From contig CABSRC010000074.1 in assembly GCA_902480035.1 (NCBI GenBank), positions 1-8,570 on the forward strand: a stretch of 8,570 nt of DNA. Reading direction: 5' to 3'. The notes under the pieces were generated by a model, which searched no databases, was not told where the DNA came from, and was given only the letters and a program-made list of their open reading frames with translations. Made by a program: the position numbers and the translations under genes. This DNA is from an uncultured Streptococcus sp. Its GTDB lineage: Bacteria > Bacillota > Bacilli > Lactobacillales > Streptococcaceae. Below, piece after piece: positions 1-6,256 of the stretch. How positions within the stretch are numbered: the first letter of the stretch is position 1; each line of letters starts with the position of its first letter.

Positions 1-183
1 AAGGTCATGCAACGTCGATTTGAACAAATCGATACGGAATTTGGACCCGTTACGGTAAAAATTAACCAGTACGGATCTACCACTAAAAAAACACTTGAAT
101 ACGAAGACTGTCAGCGTATTGCTACGGAGATGCAGTTGTCGATTCAAGAGGTTTATCACCAATTACAAAAATACATTTATTAA
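1..183 (+). CDS. larC: LarC, nickel-pincer cofactor synthesis protein, C-terminal end (partial)
   Basis: The frame is open from base 1 and ends at TAA 181-183, giving the last 60 residues of a protein that starts outside the window. The residues FGPVTVKI followed about 20 residues later by EYEDCQRIA and IQEVY match the conserved C-terminus of LarC, where a YGPVRVK-like strand is followed by an EYEDCRRIA helix. LarC is the CTP-dependent enzyme that inserts nickel into the pyridinium dithiocarboxylate precursor to make the nickel-pincer cofactor of lactate racemase (LarA). In L. plantarum LarC is made as two parts joined by ribosomal frameshifting; only the C-terminal part is visible here, so that cannot be tested. 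The next gene is a LarD-type channel on the same strand 20 bp away, which supports the assignment and suggests a lar operon extending upstream. Confidence 0.82.
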   Translation, partial: KVMQRRFEQIDTEFGPVTVKINQYGSTTKKTLEYEDCQRIATEMQLSIQEVYHQLQKYIY

Positions 184-203
184 TTTAGGAGACATTTATT
201 AAC

Positions 204-917
204 ATGACACATCAATTACTTGCAGAAGTTATGAGTACAGCTTTGATGATTATCTTCGGGGTTGGCGTACACTGTGACGACGTTTTGAAGAAAACAAAAT
301 ATGCTGGAACTGGACACTTATTCGCGATTACTACATGGGCATTCGGTATCACTGTCTGCTTGTTCGTCTTTGGCGGTGTTTCAATGAACCCTGCTATGGC
401 TTTGCTTAAAGTCCTTCTTGGTAAATTGACAATCGCTCAATTCTTCCCAATCGCAATCGCTGAATTCATCGGTGCCTTCCTTGGAGCTGTCATTGCTTAC
501 TTTATGTATGCTGACCACTTCAAGATTTCTGAAGGTCAAATTGATGGTGTTGCTATCCGTAACATCTTCTCTACAAACCCTAACTGCCGTAACCTTCCAC
601 GTAACTACTTCGTCGAAGCGTTCGCAACATTTATCTTCTTGACATCTATCATGGCTGCTGAACACGCCAACGAAGCAATGCTTCCATTCACTGTTGGTTT
701 GATCGTTTGGGCTATCGGTATGGGTCTTGGTGGTACTACAGGTTTTGCGATGAACCAAGCGCGTGACCTTGGACCTCGTTTTGCTTACCAAATCTTACCA
801 ATCAAAGATAAAGTAAACAACGACTGGCAATATGGTCTTCTTGTACCAGGTACTGCTCCATTTGTTGGTGCTGTCCTTGCCTTCTTCTTCATCCGTTACT
901 TCCTTGGAATCATGTAA
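204..917 (+). CDS. larD: LarD-type aquaglyceroporin (probable lactic acid channel)
   Basis: This is a 237-residue MIP-family (aquaporin/glycerol facilitator) integral membrane protein with about six membrane spans. It is clearly shorter than E. coli GlpF (281 aa) but the size of lactobacillar LarD. The first pore motif is canonical NPA (residues 62-64). The second is NQA (184-186), followed by RDLGPR, whose Arg187 should be the selectivity-filter arginine. Trp45 sits where GlpF has its filter tryptophan. The N-terminus (MTHQLLAE, then FGVGVHC) and a run near ADWQYG-like residues 207-211 fit the LarD/GlpF1 subgroup. LarD of L. plantarum carries lactic acid and lies in the operon with larC, so the position right after larC argues for a lactic acid rather than glycerol channel. 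The start is ATG 204, with AGGAG at 187-191; the 12-nt spacing is long. Glycerol or water transport remains possible. Confidence 0.8.
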   Translation: MTHQLLAEVMSTALMIIFGVGVHCDDVLKKTKYAGTGHLFAITTWAFGITVCLFVFGGVSMNPAMALLKVLLGKLTIAQFFPIAIAEFIGAFLGAVIAYFMYADHFKISEGQIDGVAIRNIFSTNPNCRNLPRNYFVEAFATFIFLTSIMAAEHANEAMLPFTVGLIVWAIGMGLGGTTGFAMNQARDLGPRFAYQILPIKDKVNNDWQYGLLVPGTAPFVGAVLAFFFIRYFLGIM

Positions 918-939
918 TGAGTTGATTGAAAAATCATTC

Positions 940-971
940 AAAAGCAAGTATCGAAACGTGCTTGCTTTTTT
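940..971 (+). terminator. Rho-independent terminator of the larC-larD operon
   Basis: A perfect 9-bp stem, AAAAGCAAG (940-948) with CTTGCTTTT (961-969), carries a 12-nt loop that can be closed further by CG pairs. It runs into a T tract at 966-971. It lies 22 bp after the larD stop and before a separate promoter, so it should end the lar transcript. Confidence 0.85.
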
Positions 972-1003
972 GATCCCTTCATTATCCGAAGCCAGCCATA
1001 AAA

Positions 1004-1012
1004 TGATATAAT
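1004..1012 (+). promoter_or_regulatory. Extended -10 promoter for the flavoprotein gene
   Basis: TGATATAAT is a perfect extended -10 (TGnTATAAT). No good -35 is visible at the expected 984-989, which is common for extended -10 promoters. Transcription should begin near 1019. The in-frame ATG at 1011 lies inside this -10 box and so cannot be the translation start of the gene that follows. Confidence 0.65.
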
Positions 1013-1052
1013 GGACAAAGCAAATCATGAAAAAAAGAGAAAGAAGATTGAT

Positions 1053-2225
1053 ATGACTCACTTTCACACCATTGTCATCGGTGGTGGCCCAGCAGGTATG
1101 ATGGCGACCATTGCCAGCGCCTCTTATGGCCAACCTACGCTACTGATCGAAAAAAATAAAAGGCTCGGTAAGAAACTTGCTGGTACCGGAGGAGGTCGCT
1201 GTAACGTCACGAATAGCGGGACCTTAGACGATTTGATGGCCGGTATCCCTGGAAATGGCCGTTTCCTTTACAGTGTGTTTTCCCAATTTGATAATCATGA
1301 TATCATCCAATTTTTCACCGATAATGGGGTCAAGCTAAAAGTCGAAGATCATGGCCGGGTCTTTCCTGCTAGTGATCAATCTCGCACCATTATTCAAGCC
1401 TTAGAAAATAAGATCCTTGAGCTAGGTGCTAGCATGGCCACCAACTGCGAGGTGGTATCTGTCACCAAGCCAGAAGACGTCTTTATCGTCAAATCTGCTG
1501 AAAAAACATGGACAGCTGACAAGCTGATTGTCACAACTGGGGGCAAATCCTATCCTTCTACCGGCTCTACTGGCTACGGACACGAAATTGCCCGCCACTT
1601 CAAACACACCATCACCGATCTCGAAGCGGCAGAAAGTCCTCTTTTGACAGACTTCCCACACAAGGCCCTCCAAGGGATCTCTCTGACAGATGTGACCCTC
1701 AGCTACGGCAAACACATCATCACCCATGACCTGCTCTTTACGCATTTCGGTCTTTCTGGCCCTGCAGCTCTTCGGATGTCTAGCTTTGTTAAAGGTGGGG
1801 AAATCTTATCTCTGGACCTCCTTCCGACTACCTCTTCTCAAGAGTTAAAAGACTTTCTAGAAGAGCATCGAGAAAAGTCCATTAAAAATAGCCTCAAAAC
1901 CCTTCTTCCTGAACGGTTAGCTGATTTCTTGGTGCAAGGATTCCCTGAAAAAGCTAAGCAACTCACTCCTCCTCAGACAGAAGAGCTCATTCAAAAAATC
2001 AAAGAGATGTCTATTCCTGTCACTGGAAAGATGTCTCTTGCCAAATCCTTTGTAACCAAGGGTGGCGTCAGCCTCAAAGAAATCAATCCTAAAACCCTGG
2101 AGAGTAAGCTAGTTCCTGGGCTCCACTTTGCAGGAGAAGTCCTCGATATCAATGCCCATACAGGCGGTTTTAATATCACATCCGCCCTCTGTACCGGTTG
2201 GGTAGCAGGAAGCCCTCATTACTAA
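1053..2225 (+). CDS. HI0933/YhiN-family FAD-dependent flavoprotein (NAD(P)/FAD oxidoreductase)
   Basis: This is a 390-residue two-dinucleotide-binding flavoprotein. An N-terminal Rossmann motif GGGPAG (residues 10-15) follows a hydrophobic strand, and the family signature GGGRCNVTN lies at 46-54. A second signature, TTGGKSYPSTGSTG, lies at 161-174, and the FAD-contacting end HTGGFNITSALCTGWVAG lies close to the C-terminus. Length and motifs match the HI0933/YhiN/BaiN group, often named aminoacetone oxidase family FAD-binding enzyme; the physiological substrate of most members is unknown and nothing here identifies it. An upstream in-frame ATG at 1011 would add 14 residues, but it is part of the -10 box. 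ATG 1053 is therefore chosen, with only a weak purine-rich ribosome site (GAGAAAGAAG, 1037-1046). The gene has its own promoter and appears monocistronic. Confidence 0.85.
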   Translation: MTHFHTIVIGGGPAGMMATIASASYGQPTLLIEKNKRLGKKLAGTGGGRCNVTNSGTLDDLMAGIPGNGRFLYSVFSQFDNHDIIQFFTDNGVKLKVEDHGRVFPASDQSRTIIQALENKILELGASMATNCEVVSVTKPEDVFIVKSAEKTWTADKLIVTTGGKSYPSTGSTGYGHEIARHFKHTITDLEAAESPLLTDFPHKALQGISLTDVTLSYGKHIITHDLLFTHFGLSGPAALRMSSFVKGGEILSLDLLPTTSSQELKDFLEEHREKSIKNSLKTLLPERLADFLVQGFPEKAKQLTPPQTEELIQKIKEMSIPVTGKMSLAKSFVTKGGVSLKEINPKTLESKLVPGLHFAGEVLDINAHTGGFNITSALCTGWVAGSPHY

Positions 2226-2517
2226 AAAATGAACTCGATTTGTTCGAGCTCGTCTTAGAATGATGACAAACTATTTTAAAGTAAAATAAGTTAAGTAATT
2301 CTACAAAGAAATATAAATGTGGTCCAATTCTTAGAATGAATCAAGAAAATGCCGAAACTTTCCGCTGTGAGAAAAGTGCCTGAAACTTTTTGTTTCAGGC
2401 ACTCGGAATTATTGAGACCTTAGGCTCAATAATTAGTCATGGAACTTCTACGAAGTTCGCTGACGTCCGTACTCACTTAAGGAAAGTTTTTAAGAGGACT
2501 TTGTCTTCAATCTGAAA
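2226..2517. other. Gene-free, hairpin-rich intergenic region (possible structured or dispersed repeat element)
   Basis: No credible coding sequence is seen here on either strand. The region contains a palindrome TATTTTA/TAAAATA (2272-2288). An 11-bp direct repeat TCTTAGAATGA lies at 2253-2263 and 2329-2339. Next comes a nested set: AAACTTTCC (2355-2363) can pair with GGAAAGTTT (2481-2489) and encloses three hairpins. The first is a perfect 12-bp stem (2375-2386 with 2392-2403, loop TTTTT). The second is a 10-bp stem (2407-2416 with 2425-2434). The third is a 7-bp stem (2442-2448 with 2452-2458). A wobble hairpin follows at 2494-2508. I do not recognise it as a named RNA or streptococcal repeat. 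Confidence 0.5.
2231..2256 (+). repeat. Degenerate terminator-like hairpin, copy 1 of a direct repeat
   Basis: GAACTCGATTTGTTCGAGCT and the following CGTCTT form an 8-bp stem with one A-C mismatch. It begins 5 bp after the flavoprotein stop. The same sequence with small changes recurs at 2519-2546, where the stem is perfect and the T tract is longer. Copy 1 is followed by TCTTAG rather than a T run, so it is probably a weak or decayed terminator. Confidence 0.5.
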
Positions 2518-2549
2518 CGAACTCGATTTTCCATCGAGTTCGTCTTTTT
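2518..2549 (+). terminator. Intrinsic terminator between convergent genes (copy 2 of the direct repeat)
   Basis: A perfect 10-bp stem, CGAACTCGAT (2518-2527) with ATCGAGTTCG (2533-2542), has a 5-nt loop and is followed by TCTTTTT on the plus strand. The T tract overlaps the last codon of the convergent lipoprotein gene. On the minus strand the stem is followed only by TTTC, so it would terminate that gene less well. It shares its sequence with the hairpin at 2231-2256. Confidence 0.75.
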
Positions 2550-3210
2550 ATTGTTCTTTGGTTAATGAAAAACGGAAATCATTGTATTTGTTGTAGTCAA
2601 ATGGTGTATTGGTAGCCGTTGTGAAAACAATCGGTGTATAGTGTCCTTCTTCTAAGATAAAACCAGGTTCGAGTCGGAAATCAGCGACACCTAAGCCTGT
2701 GATCCCAGGGAGCAAGGCATCAGCCCCATCAAGACCTTCAGCATCCCAATAGTAGATATTTCCAGTTGCTTGGACAGCTCTTGCCGTATAGGTCGCTGTC
2801 CGAGTCGGTTCGCTATCATTTTTGAAGCTAACCACTGTTGTCACATCCCCATTGGCATCGACGGTCATTTTAATCGAATCCGCTTGTGGACTAGATCCTA
2901 CCCAAGTTCCCACCAGTTCTGCAGGGACAGTAGCTTGCGTCGTAGCAGACGCATTCTCGGTCTTACTAGAGTCTTTTGTACCTGTCTCGCTACTGGTTTG
3001 AGTTGAAGAGCTAGCTGTATCTTTTGCCTGAGCAGAAGATGCTGCACTCTTTTTGCTATTACTTTTGGCTTTTTTCTCTACCTTACTGGTAGATGCTTTT
3101 GCGGATGAGGAAGCTGTTTTTTTATCCTTTGCACCACAACCACCGAGAGCTAGACCAAGTGAAGCAGCCACCAGAACAGCGGCACTCCAACGGAAGATTG
3201 ATTTTTTCAT
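2548..3210 (-). CDS. Lipoprotein with Ser/Lys-rich linker and DUF6287-like C-terminal domain
   Basis: This 220-residue predicted surface lipoprotein has a positively charged start (MKKSIFRW), a hydrophobic signal core, and a lipobox LGGC with Cys25 as the lipidated residue. Residues 26-95 are a low-complexity Ser/Lys/Ala/Thr linker, typical of streptococcal lipoproteins that must cross the wall. Residues from about 96 form a compact, probably beta-rich domain beginning ELVGTWVG and ending FRFSLTKEQ, resembling the DUF6287 family; that name is from memory and tentative. No enzymatic motif is visible. The start is well fixed, because ATG 3208-3210 is preceded by the strong ribosome site AGAGGTGA (3215-3222). 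The gene has its own promoter and an unusually elaborate upstream region with GlnR-like operators, so it may respond to nitrogen supply. Its function is unknown. Confidence 0.8.
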   Translation of the reverse strand: MKKSIFRWSAAVLVAASLGLALGGCGAKDKKTASSSAKASTSKVEKKAKSNSKKSAASSAQAKDTASSSTQTSSETGTKDSSKTENASATTQATVPAELVGTWVGSSPQADSIKMTVDANGDVTTVVSFKNDSEPTRTATYTARAVQATGNIYYWDAEGLDGADALLPGITGLGVADFRLEPGFILEEGHYTPIVFTTATNTPFDYNKYNDFRFSLTKEQ

Positions 3211-3239
3211 AAGATCACCTCTTTATCTTTCTGACTCCC

Positions 3240-3267
3240 ATTATACTCCAATTGTTACAAAAATCAA
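3240..3267 (-). promoter_or_regulatory. Sigma-A promoter of the lipoprotein gene
   Basis: On the minus strand, TTGATT (3262-3267) and TATAAT (3240-3245) are separated by 16 bp. The -10 is perfect, and the start point should be near 3233. A strong ribosome site and ATG follow. The -35 and spacer lie inside the inverted repeat 3249-3285. Confidence 0.75.
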
Positions 3268-3285
3268 GTTTTTTTGTAACAATTG
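3249..3285. repeat. 15-bp perfect inverted repeat across the lipoprotein promoter
   Basis: CAATTGTTACAAAAA (3249-3263) and TTTTTGTAACAATTG (3271-3285) are perfect reverse complements around a 7-bp centre. The repeat covers the -35 and most of the spacer. No T tract follows it in the direction of azlCD transcription, so it does not look like a terminator. A repressor operator or supercoiling-sensitive cruciform is more likely. Confidence 0.6.
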
Positions 3286-3310
3286 TAATTTTTTGTAACA
3301 TATTTTTACA
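3284..3310 (-). promoter_or_regulatory. Two overlapping GlnR-box-like operators upstream of the lipoprotein promoter
   Basis: Two 17-bp sites fit the GlnR consensus TGTNA-N7-TNACA. TGTAATTTTTTGTAACA is at 3284-3300 and TGTAACATATTTTTACA is at 3294-3310, and both are followed by the extra T reported for streptococcal boxes. They are offset by 10 bp, about one helical turn, and lie 17-43 bp upstream of the -35. GlnR is the MerR-type nitrogen regulator controlling glnA, glnPQ and gdhA in streptococci. The A/T-rich setting with repeated TGTAA raises the chance of accidental matches, so binding is inferred. Confidence 0.45.
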
Positions 3311-3311
3311 T

Positions 3312-3638
3312 TTAAAATGCCAATCGTAATAGAGCGATCAAGACAATTCCAAACAAAACGGTTCCCATAAGGTTTTTGTAACGAAAGGCTACAAAGAAGC
3401 TAGGAATGGTCACCATGAGGTCCAACCAGTGGAACTGCGGGAAACTTCCCATTTTCCCCTCTACTAAGCTTGATAAAACCAAGGCAAAGATAATGGAAAT
3501 GGGCAGGTATTTGAGAAAGCGGGTCACAGGAGCCGGCAGTCCCTTGTATTTAACTAAGAGGAAGGGTAAGATCCGAGGAATCCAGGTAACGAGGGCTGAG
3601 GCCAGAATGGCCATGAAGATAGAACTATTCACGCGCAT
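3312..3638 (-). CDS. azlD: AzlD-family branched-chain amino acid transport subunit
   Basis: This is a small, very hydrophobic protein of 108 residues with about three to four membrane spans. Features of AzlD are the motif ALVTWIPRILPFLL near the N-terminus and the KYLPISIIFALV segment. AzlD pairs with AzlC to form an exporter for branched-chain amino acids and related analogues. ATG 3636-3638 is used. It overlaps the azlC stop by 14 bp, which implies translational coupling, and it has a G-rich stretch (GGGGGTGG) upstream as a weak ribosome site. A longer reading from TTG 3656 would add six residues unlike the family start. The GlnR-like sites of the next gene abut its stop codon, and no clear terminator follows it, so some read-through into the lipoprotein gene is possible. 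Confidence 0.85.
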   Translation of the reverse strand: MRVNSSIFMAILASALVTWIPRILPFLLVKYKGLPAPVTRFLKYLPISIIFALVLSSLVEGKMGSFPQFHWLDLMVTIPSFFVAFRYKNLMGTVLFGIVLIALLRLAF

Positions 3639-4320
3639 CACAGACCACCCCCACAAAACAGCCGATCAAGGTCGCAGCTAGCACAGCAAGTGGTTGCGAA
3701 ACAAAAAAGAGGAAGAGCAAGAAACTCACTGCTACTGCTAACAGCACCATTAGCATGGTCTTGGTCTTTTCTATCAGTTGCATTCCTTGAAACTGGGCTG
3801 CAAAAATCCCAATAAACATAGCCACTAAGGCAAAATCAAGCCCAAAAGCCTTTGGATCTGGTAGGAGAGATCCTAGAGCTGTTCCAAGGACAGTAGCACT
3901 GATCCAAGCCCCATAGCCTACTAGATTGTTCCCATGCATCCAAGGAACTGTGATGGTATCCGTCTTTAACTTCTCACTCAAGTAGACCCCATAACTCTCA
4001 TCGGTCAAGAGGCTTCCAATCCCAATGGTATGAGCGAGACTCGCATCCTTAAAATCAGAGGACGTATGCAGACTCATCAACATATTACGGAGATTGATCA
4101 AACACACGGTCAAGGCCATATTCAAGATCGAAGAGTGGGCCGCAATCAGAGAGATCATCGCAAACTGAGCCGCCCCAGCATAGACCAAGACACTCATCAA
4201 GGCCATCTCCAAAGGAGAAAGATAGGGAGACGCCACCACACCGCAAGCCAGGCCAATACTGATATAGCCTAGAGCTGTCGGCAGCGCATCCCTCACCCCC
4301 TGCCAAAAATCTTTTTCCAT
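3625..4320 (-). CDS. azlC: AzlC-family branched-chain amino acid exporter
   Basis: This is a 231-residue multi-span membrane protein of the AzlC family, the larger half of the AzlCD exporter. It shows the family hallmarks: FWQGVRDALPTALGYISIG at the N-terminus, YAGAAQFAMISL after the second span, NLRNMLMSLH, and the acidic TDESYGVYLSE segment. Further spans cover roughly residues 125-150 and 160-228. The length is normal. ATG 4318-4320 is chosen because AAAGGAG (4328-4334) lies 7 bp upstream. The frame stays open further upstream, but that extension crosses the promoter and does not look like AzlC. Transcription should start from the extended -10 at 4352-4360. No CodY-type or T-box leader is visible in the short upstream region. 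Confidence 0.88.
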   Translation of the reverse strand: MEKDFWQGVRDALPTALGYISIGLACGVVASPYLSPLEMALMSVLVYAGAAQFAMISLIAAHSSILNMALTVCLINLRNMLMSLHTSSDFKDASLAHTIGIGSLLTDESYGVYLSEKLKTDTITVPWMHGNNLVGYGAWISATVLGTALGSLLPDPKAFGLDFALVAMFIGIFAAQFQGMQLIEKTKTMLMVLLAVAVSFLLFLFFVSQPLAVLAATLIGCFVGVVCDARE

Positions 4321-4351
4321 ACTCTCACTCCTTTCTGAATCATTGACCTCT

Positions 4352-4360
4352 ATTATAACA
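4352..4360 (-). promoter_or_regulatory. Extended -10 promoter of azlCD
   Basis: On the minus strand the sequence is TGTTATAAT, a perfect extended -10. No convincing -35 lies 16-18 bp upstream. The start point would be near 4345, leaving a leader of about 25 nt that contains the azlC ribosome site. Confidence 0.6.
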
Positions 4361-4428
4361 CAAGAAAAAGCTTGAAAAAGGACCAATGAGAGACTCAAAC
4401 GATTCCTACTGCACTTAATGCTTAACTC

Positions 4429-4983
4429 TTAATTTGCTTTCCAATTGTATATGATAGATAAAATAGTAAGTGTCACAAAAACGATCATAAAAATGATGTA
4501 GAGAACGAGAAAGAGAAGAGCTAACTTTTTATACAGTTTATCTTTATTACAAAAACGTTCAACATAGGACTCTTCTGGATTTTGAGGATTATACCAGACA
4601 GTCATGGTGGATCCTTTAGGAAAGGCTTCTTCTAAAACGTTTGTATAGGAGACCATTGAGTTTCTAAAAATCACTAAATTTTCACTTAAAAGATCCGGTG
4701 TATCAGCTACCGCCTTTCGACTCATTCAGGGGGCAGATTTCACTACGGTCCAACGATATTACAATTGCCTCTTATATGCTATTCCATCAACAATATATTC
4801 TACAATGGGTAGAATCACCTGTTTTGCATACGCATAGCCAATAACAATACCTTCAACCCGCTCTGTTGATAGATTTTTCCTTCTTGCAAAACGCTTAGAA
4901 ATGCAGAAGTAGATGAAAAAAACAGTTAGGAAAAAGATCGACCCGCCCCCTATTGCAAAAAGAAGTATAATATATACTGGCAT
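4429..4983 (-). pseudogene. DUF3592-like membrane protein gene interrupted by two in-frame stop codons
   Basis: A single frame runs from ATG 4981-4983 to TAA 4429-4431 (185 codons), but it contains TAA at 4759-4761 and TGA at 4726-4728. Read through, it gives an N-terminal span (about residues 4-28), then a soluble domain with GIVIGYAYAKQVILPIVEYI, ERF-like segments and the DUF3592-type VWYNPQNPEESYVERF motif, and a C-terminal span (LALLFLVLYIIFMIVFV). The pieces before and after the stops make sense only as one protein. Each stop is one C-to-T change from a sense codon (CAA, CGA). No ribosome site precedes ATG 4725, so the downstream half is unlikely to be made independently. It begins 8 bp after the lipoprotein stop, with AGTAGGTAG as ribosome site. 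The family assignment is from memory of motifs. Confidence 0.7.
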
Positions 4984-4991
4984 TTTTCTAC

Positions 4992-5549
4992 CTACTTAGT
5001 TACTTTTAAATCCGACATCTCTAATGACATCTTTTCTTCTTGTGTCATGGTCTCGACAATTTGTTTTTGCTCGCTGGATATTGGCAAGGTTAAAATCGTG
5101 GCAGATTGATCCGGCAATACTCCACTGTCACTAATTTTATAGCCAATCCGTTGATGTTGATAAATGAATTGCCCATCATATTTCCAACTCAATGAAAACT
5201 CAAAATCCTTATCAATTTGAAATCCAGCTTTGTTAATCAATAGAAAAACGGCATATTCTTGTTGGTTGGATGAGAAAGTTGCGCCAGTATAGTTGATCGA
5301 TAGGCTTCCTTGATTTCCTATTTCTGGATGTTCCTTGGTTAATTTCTTCCCTAAGGCTATTAAATCAGAGTTTTTATCCTCATACTGAGGTGCCACCACA
5401 AACTGCAAGCCTTTTTCTTTTATATCAGTCGAAGACTCTTTTGAGGTCTGCCCCGTTTTACTCGGCGAAGAATCTTTTGATTCCTGTCGAGACTGGGCGC
5501 ATGCTGTTAATGATAGAAGCGCTACTAACAAAACGATTGTTTTTTTCAT
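4992..5549 (-). CDS. Small lipoprotein of unknown function
   Basis: This is a 185-residue predicted lipoprotein with signal MKKTIVLLVALLSLTAC. LTAC is a textbook lipobox, with Cys17 lipidated. A short Ser/Lys-rich linker (about 18-48) is followed by a mixed domain with segments such as GSLSINYTGATF and FSLSWKYDGQFIYQ, which suggest beta strands, and an acidic, Met-rich helical end. I recognise no family and no catalytic motif. ATG 5547-5549 is chosen because it places the charged residues and hydrophobic core correctly. ATG 5574-5576 in the same frame would add nine charged residues, and neither start has a strong ribosome site. The gene lies 33 bp after the DUF443-like gene and 8 bp before the broken DUF3592 gene, so the three look like one transcription unit. 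An accessory or immunity role is conceivable from context only. Confidence 0.7.
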   Translation of the reverse strand: MKKTIVLLVALLSLTACAQSRQESKDSSPSKTGQTSKESSTDIKEKGLQFVVAPQYEDKNSDLIALGKKLTKEHPEIGNQGSLSINYTGATFSSNQQEYAVFLLINKAGFQIDKDFEFSLSWKYDGQFIYQHQRIGYKISDSGVLPDQSATILTLPISSEQKQIVETMTQEEKMSLEMSDLKVTK

Positions 5550-5582
5550 GATTTCTACTCTTTTATTCTTGTCCATTCTATT

Positions 5583-6251
5583 CTAGTTACTTTTTTCAAT
5601 GATGATCTCTTCTACACTATCAAGACTTAAATTCCCTGTTTTAGCTCCTAAAAGAACTGGAACTTTGCCAAATTCGAAGGTCAATAGAAAAGCTGTAAGA
5701 ATACCGCCTATCACTAAAAAGATCCCTTCTTGACCATTATTATTAAATAAATACATAGCTAAACAGGCCAGTAAGACAAGATTTAATAGATGGGCATCAA
5801 AAATTTGCTTTCTTTCTGGTATCGGCTTGAAAGTCACAATATATCTCTTCCTTGCTGTAGGAAATAGATTCTTAACCTTTTTACGAGCCTTTTCTATAGA
5901 AAATCGAAAGAGCACAAAAGATATAAGCATGGCAACCACAAATAAGACTATCTTTAGGAAAATTTGCTGACTAATAGCATACTCACTGAATAGTTTTTTT
6001 AAGAGACTATAAACCACTCCAACAAATGGCTGGACTAGAATAGCTGCTGTCCCCCCATTTATTTTATGGATAGGTGTGCCTGGAATTTCAACTTTTTTAT
6101 CTACTTCCATCATCTCAACAGTGATAGCTTCCGTTGGCAACCCCCAATAATAGAGCTTAGGCTTCATGGTACTAGCATCTAACAGAAATTTTTTACCATC
6201 GTACTCCACCAGTTGGTGACAGAAAATACTTGTTTCTTTATATTCTAACAT
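5583..6251 (-). CDS. DUF443-like multi-span membrane protein (possible immunity protein)
   Basis: This 222-residue protein has a soluble N-terminus containing YDGKKFLLD, where DUF443 proteins have a similar Tyr/Asp strand pattern. A weak hydrophobic segment (67-84) follows, then three clear spans near 98-116, 152-169 and 175-192. A basic cytoplasmic-type loop (KARKKVKNLFPTARKRY) lies between the second and third. Overall order and spacing resemble the DUF443/tandem five-TM family, known mainly in staphylococci. One member, TsaI of S. aureus, protects against the membrane-depolarising type VII toxin TspA. The match here is by pattern from memory, so the family is tentative and the immunity role is inference. 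The start is ATG 6249-6251 with AGGAAG (6260-6265). It is followed closely by the small lipoprotein gene. Confidence 0.6.
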   Translation of the reverse strand: MLEYKETSIFCHQLVEYDGKKFLLDASTMKPKLYYWGLPTEAITVEMMEVDKKVEIPGTPIHKINGGTAAILVQPFVGVVYSLLKKLFSEYAISQQIFLKIVLFVVAMLISFVLFRFSIEKARKKVKNLFPTARKRYIVTFKPIPERKQIFDAHLLNLVLLACLAMYLFNNNGQEGIFLVIGGILTAFLLTFEFGKVPVLLGAKTGNLSLDSVEEIIIEKSN

Positions 6252-6256
6252 CCTAT

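Noticed and set aside
381..791. Minus-strand 136-aa open frame opposite larD
   Set aside because: It is antisense to a clear membrane protein gene, has no ribosome site and has unnatural composition.
1011..1052. In-frame upstream ATG extending the flavoprotein by 14 residues
   Set aside because: The ATG overlaps a perfect extended -10 box, so it should not be in the transcript, and the added residues are unlike the family start.
3249..3285. Inverted repeat as the azlCD terminator
   Set aside because: No T tract follows the stem on the minus strand; the bases after it form the promoter spacer and -10 box.
3277..3289. CopY-type cop box (TTACANNTGTAA) in TAACAATTGTAAT
   Set aside because: One base departs from the consensus dyad, there is no copper gene nearby, and the words are better explained by the repeated TGTAA sites.
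4030..4306. Open frames on both strands within azlC
   Set aside because: These are shadows of azlC rich in Arg/His/Gln or Gly/Cys, without starts supported by ribosome sites.
4414..4433. CiaR-like TTAAG direct repeats at the end of the DUF3592 frame
   Set aside because: The repeats are spaced 7 bp apart, while CiaR sites need TTAAG words 11 bp apart, and the position is at a stop codon rather than in a promoter.
4726..4728. TGA read as selenocysteine or programmed readthrough
   Set aside because: A separate TAA stop lies 10 codons upstream in the same frame, and no SECIS-like hairpin or family precedent is apparent, so nonsense mutation is simpler.
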